Positions 1 through 5,060 of a stretch of DNA of 8,318 bases are shown one piece after another. The first letter of the stretch is position 1, and every line of letters starts with the position of its first letter. The translations under genes were made by a program, and so were the position numbers. Origin of the DNA: an uncultured Pseudomonadota bacterium. GTDB taxonomy: Bacteria > Pseudomonadota > Gammaproteobacteria > Burkholderiales > Methylophilaceae. The notes under the pieces were generated by a model. It was not told the DNA's origin and made no database searches. It was given only the letters and a program-made list of their open reading frames with translations. The stretch spans positions 1-8,318 of the forward strand of contig CAINWC010000415.1 of assembly GCA_903854305.1 (NCBI GenBank), in the 5' to 3' direction.

Positions 1-159
1 ATGACCCAACAAAACACCGCCTTGGTCGAAGAAGCTGCCGCCGCGGCCGAATCGATGATGGAGCAGGCCGATGAATTGATGAATGCGGTGAGTGTGTTTA
101 GTTTGGAAGAAACCAGTCATAGTTACAAGCCGCAGTATAAACAAATAGGTAAAGCTTAG
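1..159 (+). CDS. Methyl-accepting chemotaxis protein, C-terminal fragment (5' end outside window)
   Basis: This is the last 52 codons of a chemoreceptor. The peptide begins with TQQNTALVEEAAAAAE after one Met, followed by an alternating hydrophobic stretch ending NAVSVFSLEE. That is the typical end of the MCP cytoplasmic signalling/methylation helix bundle in proteobacteria, where (D)xVTQQNAALVEE-like sequence is usual. The ATG at base 1 therefore lies where family members have an internal residue and is not the true start; the sensor and signalling hairpin lie upstream of the window. The tail ends YKQIGKA, so there is no NWETF-type pentapeptide, the CheR/CheB tether found on some receptors. 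It stands directly upstream of the Fae-like gene and the che genes on the same strand. The ligand cannot be inferred from this fragment. Confidence 0.88.
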   Translation: MTQQNTALVEEAAAAAESMMEQADELMNAVSVFSLEETSHSYKPQYKQIGKA

Positions 160-185
160 TCTGTTACAGATTAGTCTGTTGTAGA
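156..185. repeat. 15-bp imperfect tandem duplication at the receptor stop codon
   Basis: Bases 156-170 (TTAGTCTGTTACAGA) are followed immediately by 171-185 (TTAGTCTGTTGTAGA), differing at 2 of 15 positions. The first copy contains the receptor's TAG stop at 157-159, so the unit duplicates the stop-codon region into the intergenic space. It is most simply a small slippage duplication; a regulatory role is not evident. Confidence 0.7.
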
Positions 186-270
186 ATTGTAGTGGTAGGG
201 TTTCAAAAGTAAGGCGACAGCAAAGCTAACTGGCGATGCTGATTTTATAAGTAGTAAAACTTTGATATTC

Positions 271-275
271 AGGAG
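271..275 (+). promoter_or_regulatory. Ribosome binding site fixing the Fae-like start
   Basis: AGGAG lies seven bases before the ATG at 283. This rules out the upstream in-frame TTG at 262 and makes the ATG at 277 (one base away) unusable, so the protein starts MAVIDRV, which also matches where Fae family homology begins. Confidence 0.8.
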
Positions 276-282
276 AATGAAA

Positions 283-963
283 ATGGCTGTTATTGATCGT
301 GTTTTAGTCGGTGAAGGTTTAGTAATTGAAGATCGTCCAGATGGTAGTGGTTTAGATCTTAAAAATGTTGCGCATATTGATTTGGTAATGGGACCACGTG
401 GTAGCGCTGCTGAAGATGCATTTTGCCGTACATTGACTGATCAAAAAGAAGGCGTAAATGGCTTGTTGGCGATTATTGCACCAAATATGATGGTTAAACC
501 AAATACAGTGATGTTCAATAAAGTAACGCTTAGGAATACTAAGCAATCATTGCAAATGTTTGGCCCAGCACAACGCGGCATTTCTATGGCGGTGATGGAT
601 TGTGTTGCTGATGGCACGATTCCAGTTGAAGAAGCTGATGATATTTTTATCTGTGTCGGTGTGTTTATCGATAAAAATGCAGATATGGATGATCGTATTC
701 AGGATTGGAATTATGAAGCGACAAAAATTGCAATTAAAAATGCAGTAGCCCGTGAGCCTAAAGCCGCTGATCTACTTAAAATCTATAAAGATAGCACACA
801 TCCATTTGCGGCTAGAAGCAAAGAAGATCGCAATAGACGAGTAGCCGATGCTGCTATTTCAGAGTTGAAAGAACGTAACCCGTTCATGGCAACACCGCGT
901 GCAGTAGATCCAGCTGATGTTGCGGTTAATCAGATGAAAGATCGTAATCCTAACACTAAGTAA
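283..963 (+). CDS. Formaldehyde-activating enzyme (Fae) family protein with extended, repeat-containing C-terminus
   Basis: The protein has 226 residues. Fae condenses formaldehyde with tetrahydromethanopterin to methylene-H4MPT in the cytoplasm of methylotrophs. Family blocks are clear: VGEGL (9-13), VAHIDLVMGPRGS with the conserved, probably catalytic His31 (29-41), AFCRTL (46-51), LLAIIAPN (61-68), KPNTVMFNKVT (72-82), QMFGPAQRGISMAV (91-104), EADDIFICVGVFI (117-129), NYEATKIAI (143-151) and THPFAAR (172-178), where classical Fae (about 170 residues) ends. Two departures are visible: an N-terminal insertion before VAHID (about residues 14-28), and about 50 extra C-terminal residues with a duplicated motif (187-201 and 210-224, both containing K-[ED]-R-N-P). 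The gene sits between a receptor gene and cheR, not with C1 genes, and has about 100 bases of non-coding DNA on each side, so it may be its own transcription unit. Family membership is secure. Whether it is a housekeeping Fae, a paralogue of altered activity, or a formaldehyde-binding sensor cannot be told from sequence. No specific paralogue name is given for that reason. Confidence 0.93.
   Translation: MAVIDRVLVGEGLVIEDRPDGSGLDLKNVAHIDLVMGPRGSAAEDAFCRTLTDQKEGVNGLLAIIAPNMMVKPNTVMFNKVTLRNTKQSLQMFGPAQRGISMAVMDCVADGTIPVEEADDIFICVGVFIDKNADMDDRIQDWNYEATKIAIKNAVAREPKAADLLKIYKDSTHPFAARSKEDRNRRVADAAISELKERNPFMATPRAVDPADVAVNQMKDRNPNTK
841..954 (+). repeat. Duplicated 15-residue motif in the Fae-like C-terminal tail
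   Basis: Residues 187-201 (VADAAISELKERNPF) and 210-224 (PADVAVNQMKDRNPN) align without gaps at a 23-residue period. Shared pattern: A-D-x-A-[IV]-[SN]-[EQ]-[LM]-K-[ED]-R-N-P. The copies differ at many codons, so the duplication is not recent and appears maintained at the protein level. Each copy looks like a short amphipathic helix ending in an RNP turn. The tail lies outside the Fae catalytic fold. Confidence 0.75.
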
Positions 964-1024
964 TGACTAAGTAGCAGGTGTTACGGAATATGCCCTTTTA
1001 GAAATGCCCATCAATGATAAGAGT

Positions 1025-1047
1025 GTAGGGAAAAATATTATTCCTAC
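1025..1047 (+). other. Weak hairpin between the Fae-like gene and cheR
   Basis: GTAGGGA (1025-1031) can pair with TTCCTAC (1041-1047), including one G-T pair, around a 9-base AT-rich loop. No T-tract follows, so it is not a convincing intrinsic terminator. It might act as a processing or attenuation structure, or be chance. Confidence 0.3.
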
Positions 1048-1058
1048 AATGATGTAAT

Positions 1059-1063
1059 GAGAG
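1059..1063 (+). promoter_or_regulatory. Weak ribosome binding site favouring the cheR ATG
   Basis: GAGAG is six bases upstream of the ATG at 1070 but only three bases upstream of the in-frame GTG at 1067. The ATG is therefore the better start, giving MLKEKNQ. The difference is a single residue. Confidence 0.5.
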
Positions 1064-1069
1064 TTTGTG

Positions 1070-1951
1070 ATGCTTAAAGAAAAAAACCAAAATGATCGTG
1101 AATTTGAATTTACAGCGAACGATTTTTCTCGAGTACGCAAACTCATTTATCAACATGCGGGCATTTCTCTTTCTGAGGCAAAAACAGATATGGTGTATAG
1201 CCGTATCGGTCGTCGTTTACGCACTGTAGGCTACGATTCATTTAAGGGTTATCTTGATAACCTTGAAAGTGAGAACAACCCAGATGAGTGGGAAGCATTT
1301 ACGAATGCCTTGACCACGAATCTAACTTCATTCTTTCGTGAAGAACATCATTTTCCGATACTTGCCGAGCATCTTGTAAAGCTCAAGGCACCTATCCGCA
1401 TTTGGTGTTCTGCTGCGTCTACGGGCGAGGAGCCTTATACCATTGCCATGACTGCCTGCGAGGCTTTCGGTACCATGAAACCACCGGTAGAGATTATTGC
1501 TACCGATATTGATACGAATGTCATTGCAACGGCTGCACGTGGCGTGTATCCGTATGAGCGCGTGAGTAAATTGTCGGATGAGCGTCGCAAACATTTTTTT
1601 CAAAAAGGCACTGGCGCACATGAAGGCTCAGTGCGCGTACGTAACGAGTTGCGTAGCCTAATTACCTTTAGTCAGCTAAATCTGCTTGATGAACAGTGGG
1701 CGTTAAAAGAGCCGTTTGATGCTATTTTTTGCCGAAATGTGATGATCTATTTTGATAAACCGACGCAGTCTAAAATATTGAGTCACTTTGTACCCTTAAT
1801 GAAGCCGCATGGTTTGTTGTTTGCAGGCCATTCGGAGAATTTTCTTTATGTTTCTAATGCGTTTCACTTACGTGGTAAAACTGTATATGAATTAAGCGAT
1901 GGCAAGAATGCTAAGCAATCTACCACGCAAACCCGAGAAAGAATTGTATGA
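1070..1951 (+). CDS. cheR: Chemotaxis protein methyltransferase CheR
   Basis: The product, 293 residues (E. coli CheR has 286), transfers methyl groups from S-adenosylmethionine to glutamates of chemoreceptors, working against CheB during adaptation at the inner-membrane arrays. An N-terminal helical domain (about 14-85) carries the basic stretch SRIGRRLR (44-51), of the kind that contacts receptor methylation helices. Family motifs follow: TSFFRE (86-91), the SAM-binding loop IWCSAASTGEEPYTIAM (111-127), the acidic ATDID (144-148) expected to contact the SAM ribose, and FCRNVMIYFD (220-229). GHSENF (253-258) is also typical. The C-terminal 20 residues are polar and probably disordered. Its stop overlaps the cheD start (ATGA), indicating translational coupling. 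Nothing is missing or truncated. Confidence 0.97.
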   Translation: MLKEKNQNDREFEFTANDFSRVRKLIYQHAGISLSEAKTDMVYSRIGRRLRTVGYDSFKGYLDNLESENNPDEWEAFTNALTTNLTSFFREEHHFPILAEHLVKLKAPIRIWCSAASTGEEPYTIAMTACEAFGTMKPPVEIIATDIDTNVIATAARGVYPYERVSKLSDERRKHFFQKGTGAHEGSVRVRNELRSLITFSQLNLLDEQWALKEPFDAIFCRNVMIYFDKPTQSKILSHFVPLMKPHGLLFAGHSENFLYVSNAFHLRGKTVYELSDGKNAKQSTTQTRERIV

Positions 1952-2556
1952 GCATGCTACAAGAAGAAGTCTCAACCACCTTATATTTTGACCGCACCTT
2001 TGATTGCGAGGCTGCCAAAATTTCGCCGGGAGAATACTACTATACTGATAAAGATATGGTGATTGTTACTGTGCTGGGCTCATGTGTTTCTGCCTGCATA
2101 CGTGATACGGTGACAGGTATTGGCGGTATGAATCACTTTATGTTGCCGGATAGTGCCGCCGCTGACAAGGATAGTCCTGTCTCTGAATCTATGCGCTATG
2201 GTACTTATGCCATGGAGGTATTGATTAATCAGTTGCTGCGTAATGGGGCTCGCCGTGAGAACCTGGAAGCTAAGATTTTTGGCGGCGGTAATGTGTTAAA
2301 AAGCTTCACGACCATCAATGTCGGTGATCGCAACGCGATATTCGTTCGTAAGTTCCTTAAAGAAGAGCGTATTCGCGTTACCAGTGAAGATCTGTTAGAT
2401 ATTTATCCAAGAAAAGTGTATTACTTTCCAAAAACGGGAAGAGTATTAGTTAAAAAGCTTAAAAATATGCATAACGACACATTGGTTAAACGTGAAGAAG
2501 CTTATGCAAGCAAGCTGAAAACATCTGACGTGGGTGGTGAGATTGATCTGTTTTAA
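1948..2556 (+). CDS. cheD: Chemoreceptor glutamine deamidase CheD
   Basis: The product, 202 residues, hydrolyses specific receptor glutamines to glutamates, which creates CheR methylation sites. The nucleophile Cys46 is in LGSCVSACIRD and the catalytic His63 in GGMNHFMLP, 17 residues later, the same spacing as the Cys27/His44 pair of Thermotoga CheD. Thr41 just before the Cys loop is the probable third residue, though I could not align it exactly. AKIFGGGNVL (108-117) and RKVYYFPKTGRVLVKKL (144-160) are further family blocks. Compared with minimal CheD (about 157-165 residues) it has N- and C-terminal extensions, as is common in proteobacteria. The start overlaps the end of cheR by four bases; a second in-frame ATG lies two codons downstream and cannot be excluded. 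A 40-base gap precedes cheB. Confidence 0.96.
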   Translation: MSMLQEEVSTTLYFDRTFDCEAAKISPGEYYYTDKDMVIVTVLGSCVSACIRDTVTGIGGMNHFMLPDSAAADKDSPVSESMRYGTYAMEVLINQLLRNGARRENLEAKIFGGGNVLKSFTTINVGDRNAIFVRKFLKEERIRVTSEDLLDIYPRKVYYFPKTGRVLVKKLKNMHNDTLVKREEAYASKLKTSDVGGEIDLF

Positions 2557-2596
2557 TGGTTAATTGAATGTCTAATGTTATGAAGAGAAAAATAAA

Positions 2597-3667
2597 ATGA
2601 AAATAAAAGTACTGGTAATTGATGACTCTGCATTGATTCGTAGTTTGTTAACCGAGATTATTAATAGTCAACGTGATATGGAAGTGGTTGGTGCAGCGCC
2701 TGACCCACTGATTGCACGCGATATGATTAAACAGCTTAATCCAGATGTGTTGACCTTGGATGTTGAAATGCCCAAGATGGATGGCTTGGACTTTTTAGAG
2801 AAATTGATGCGTTTGCGTCCGATGCCAGTAGTGATGGTTTCGACGCTGACCGAACGTGGCTCAGAGATTACCATGCGCGCATTGGAGCTTGGCGCGATTG
2901 ATTTTGTTACCAAGCCAAAAATGTCCATCTCAGACGGTATGCGTGAATACACCGATATTATTGCCGATAAAATACGTGCGGCCTCACAAGCCAGAATCGC
3001 CTCATTGCCGCGGCAGTCTGCTGCAAAAACTGGAAATTCAGCACCAGTTCCATTGCGTAATCCATTAATCAGTAGTGAAAAATTACTGATTATTGGCGCC
3101 TCTACAGGCGGGACTGAGGCAATTAAATCATTCTTGTTACAAATGCCATCAGATTGCCCTGGTATTTTAATCACACAGCATATGCCTGCAGGTTTCACTA
3201 AGTCTTTTGCAAATCGCTTAGATTCACTATGTCAGATTTCTGTAAAAGAGGCAGAAGGCGGCGAGCGTATCTTGCCTGGTCATGCCTACATTGCACCTGG
3301 CGATAAACATCTTTTGTTGGCTAGAAGTGGCGCGAATTATGTTACCCAGCTGAGCGATGAGCCACCAGTGAATCGCCATAAACCTTCGGTTGATGTGTTA
3401 TTTGATTCTGCCGCTGCTTTTGCCGGTAAAAATGTCATTGGGGTTATTTTGACTGGTATGGGTAAAGATGGCGCCGCTGGCATGGCGCGGATGAAAAACG
3501 CAGGGGCGTACAATTTTGCACAGAACGAAGAAAGCTGTGTAGTCTATGGCATGCCTAAAGAGGCCGTTGCTCATGGTGGTGTAGATGAAATTGCACATTT
3601 AAATGATTTACCAAAACTTGTACTTAATTATTTAATGGTAAATAGTGCGCGTGCCTTGCGCGTGTAA
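2597..3667 (+). CDS. cheB: Protein-glutamate methylesterase/glutamine deamidase CheB
   Basis: The product, 356 residues, removes receptor methyl groups, and often deamidates glutamines, when activated by phosphoryl transfer from CheA. The receiver domain (about 3-120) has the acidic pocket Asp9/Asp10, the phosphoacceptor Asp55 in LTLDVEMP, the switch position in VSTLTE (81-86) and Lys106 in VTKP. A polar linker (about 128-160) joins it to the esterase domain (about 162-350). That domain has the catalytic triad Ser169 (IGASTGG), His195 (TQHMPAGFT) and Asp291 ([11 protein letters not shown]), at the same relative spacing as Ser164, His190 and Asp286 of Salmonella CheB. All key residues are present. 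It follows cheD by 40 bases with a weak GAAGAGA ribosome site and is probably co-transcribed with cheRD. Confidence 0.98.
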   Translation: MKIKVLVIDDSALIRSLLTEIINSQRDMEVVGAAPDPLIARDMIKQLNPDVLTLDVEMPKMDGLDFLEKLMRLRPMPVVMVSTLTERGSEITMRALELGAIDFVTKPKMSISDGMREYTDIIADKIRAASQARIASLPRQSAAKTGNSAPVPLRNPLISSEKLLIIGASTGGTEAIKSFLLQMPSDCPGILITQHMPAGFTKSFANRLDSLCQISVKEAEGGERILPGHAYIAPGDKHLLLARSGANYVTQLSDEPPVNRHKPSVDVLFDSAAAFAGKNVIGVILTGMGKDGAAGMARMKNAGAYNFAQNEESCVVYGMPKEAVAHGGVDEIAHLNDLPKLVLNYLMVNSARALRV

Positions 3668-3704
3668 CTCACAGTAAATGCGCGAAGTTAATAGATATAG
3701 CAAT

Positions 3705-3732
3705 GATAAGCGAAGCTTTTCTATCGCTAATC
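3705..3732 (+). other. Imperfect inverted repeat after cheB
   Basis: GAT-a-AGCGA (3705-3713) pairs with TCGCT-a-ATC (3724-3732): eight pairs with one internal A-A mismatch and a 10-base loop. It lies 37 bases after the cheB stop but lacks a following T-tract, so it is a weak candidate terminator at best. It could separate cheRDB transcription from cheYZ. Confidence 0.3.
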
Positions 3733-3737
3733 TAGAA

Positions 3738-3764
3738 TAAAACTTGAGTAAATGTAGTCAATAA
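3738..3764 (+). promoter_or_regulatory. Putative sigma-28 (FliA) promoter upstream of cheY
   Basis: TAAA (3738-3741), exactly 15 bases, then GTCAATAA (3757-3764). The flagellar/chemotaxis sigma-28 consensus is TAAA-N15-GCCGATAA; the -35 element is exact and the -10 matches six of eight. It lies about 90 bases before the cheY start in a 186-base gap, where a late flagellar-class promoter for cheYZ would be expected. This is pattern reading only; no transcript data were available. Confidence 0.45.
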
Positions 3765-3853
3765 TCAATGATCAAAAAAATCAGAATATGTCATTCAGTA
3801 ATTTCGAGTTTGATGATGAATTTTAAGAATGACAATTGTTAACGGAGTAATGC

Positions 3854-4252
3854 ATGGCTAACCCAAACACTAAATTTCTTGTCGTGGATGATTTTTCAAC
3901 CATGCGCAGAATCGTTCGCAATCTACTTAAGGAGCTTGGTTACACCAATGTCGATGAGGCTGAAGATGGCGCCATCGCGCTCGGTAAACTTAAAGGTGGA
4001 GGTTTTGAATTTGTTGTTTCAGATTGGAATATGCCCAATATGGATGGTCTGACATTGTTACAACATATTCGTGCAGACCCAGAGTTGGCTAAGTTGCCAG
4101 TGCTGATGGTCACCGCTGAAGCCAAAAAAGAAAACATCATTGCTGCTGCTCAGGCTGGTGCAAATGGCTACGTTGTTAAACCATTTACTGCGGCTACCCT
4201 GGATGAAAAGCTATCTAAAATATTCGAGAAACTTGAAAAAGCAGGGGCTTAA
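3854..4252 (+). CDS. cheY: Chemotaxis response regulator CheY
   Basis: A single-domain receiver of 132 residues. Phosphorylated by CheA, it binds FliM at the flagellar switch and changes rotation. The active-site set is complete and at the E. coli CheY numbers: Asp12, Asp13, phosphoacceptor Asp57 (VVSDWNMP), Thr87 (MVTAEA), Tyr106 and Lys109 (GYVVKPF). Trp58, next to the phosphorylation site, is also as in enteric CheY. The start has GGAG (3844-3847) six bases upstream; an ATG at 3850 is out of frame. No DNA-binding domain follows. cheZ begins two bases after the stop, so the two are surely co-transcribed. Confidence 0.98.
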   Translation: MANPNTKFLVVDDFSTMRRIVRNLLKELGYTNVDEAEDGAIALGKLKGGGFEFVVSDWNMPNMDGLTLLQHIRADPELAKLPVLMVTAEAKKENIIAAAQAGANGYVVKPFTAATLDEKLSKIFEKLEKAGA

Positions 4253-4254
4253 AC

Positions 4255-4923
4255 ATGAATAGCGAACTTTTACAGCCACAAGCTGCGCAAACAGATGTTG
4301 TGCCAGTGTTAAATGCTAACGATGACATGCTTAACCGAATTGGCCATGTCACGAGAGCCTTGCATGATAGCCTGAGCGGATTAGGCTTAGATAAAATACT
4401 CGAACAAGTCGCGCAAGATATTCCCGATGCACGTGACCGTCTTAGTTATGTGGCACGTATGACAGAACAAGCTGCTGAGCGCGTACTCAATGCGACTGAT
4501 GAAGCGATTCCCCTACAAACTAAATTAGCGACAGACGCAACTGCGCTAGAGGAGCGTTGGAAAGTAGCGCTAGCGATTCCTTCGTTGAAGAGTGAATACA
4601 ACCAAGTAGCCGATGAAACGCTGGCATTTTTAGCGATGACTGGTAAACATACCGCAGAAACCAAAGCCTTGTTGATGGATATTATGATGGCTCAGGATTT
4701 TCAGGATTTGACAGGGCAAGTGATTAAGAAAATCACCAGCTTGGCGCAAGACTTGGAGAAACAGTTGGTGCAGGTGCTGGTAGATTTTTCACCTACCGCC
4801 CCTAAAAAGGAGGCTGACGCGAATACTGTTCTACTGAACGGGCCACAAATTGACCCTACCGCCGTGGACGTGGTTGCCAGTCAAGAGCAGGTTGATGACT
4901 TGTTGGATAGTTTGGGCTTTTAA
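4255..4923 (+). CDS. cheZ: CheY-P phosphatase CheZ
   Basis: The product, 222 residues (E. coli 214), stimulates dephosphorylation of CheY-P. The family's long helical hairpin carries the signature MAQDFQDLTGQVIKK (145-159). Asp151 and Gln155 correspond to the E. coli pair Asp143/Gln147, with Gln155 expected to enter the CheY active site. After a flexible linker come LLNGPQID (193-200) and the C-terminal CheY-binding helix VASQEQVDDLLDSLGF (207-222), nearly identical to the enteric tail. The first 25 residues are polar and variable. AGGGG inside the end of cheY (4243-4247) is the likely ribosome site. The pairing with CheY shows that the CheZ route of signal termination is used. Confidence 0.97.
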   Translation: MNSELLQPQAAQTDVVPVLNANDDMLNRIGHVTRALHDSLSGLGLDKILEQVAQDIPDARDRLSYVARMTEQAAERVLNATDEAIPLQTKLATDATALEERWKVALAIPSLKSEYNQVADETLAFLAMTGKHTAETKALLMDIMMAQDFQDLTGQVIKKITSLAQDLEKQLVQVLVDFSPTAPKKEADANTVLLNGPQIDPTAVDVVASQEQVDDLLDSLGF

Positions 4924-5060
4924 TTCCAAGTTTAAGATGAACATATTTCGGTATGATTTAGCATGTAATTTAATGCAAGATCAACCGCAATCAACCTGAC
5001 TGCCGTGCGTGGAGGAGTCGTTCCGACACACTGTTTATAGTCGATTATTTGGTAAATTAA

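Noticed and set aside
221..251. Possible promoter before the Fae-like gene (CAAAG with GCTGAT, or a TATAAG -10-like hexamer at 246-251)
   Set aside because: The sigma-28-like halves are two bases too close, and the TATAAG has no acceptable -35 element at 16-18 bases. Too weak to annotate.
262..282. Upstream TTG start adding seven residues to the Fae-like protein
   Set aside because: The AGGAG ribosome site would lie inside the coding sequence, and the extra residues are outside family homology. The ATG at 283 is correctly spaced.
1012..1021. 10-mer CAATGATAAG shared with 3701-3710, both in intergenic DNA
   Set aside because: The flanks do not match and no further copies were noticed; chance is the simplest explanation in AT-rich spacers.
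2668..3198. Long antisense open frame within cheB
   Set aside because: Fully inside cheB, whose catalytic residues are all intact; the antisense peptide resembles nothing recognisable.
3788..3826. Twelve-codon frame before cheY (MSFSNFEFDDEF)
   Set aside because: No ribosome site and very short. The acidic, Phe-rich peptide is curious but unsupported.
4937..4999. 20-codon open frame after cheZ starting MNIFRYDL
   Set aside because: No ribosome site precedes it and no recognisable product; the size is within chance for this AT-rich gap.
5040..5047. GTCGATTA resembling a sigma-28 -10 element before the c-di-GMP gene
   Set aside because: No TAAA-like -35 element 15 bases upstream (TTCC is found there).
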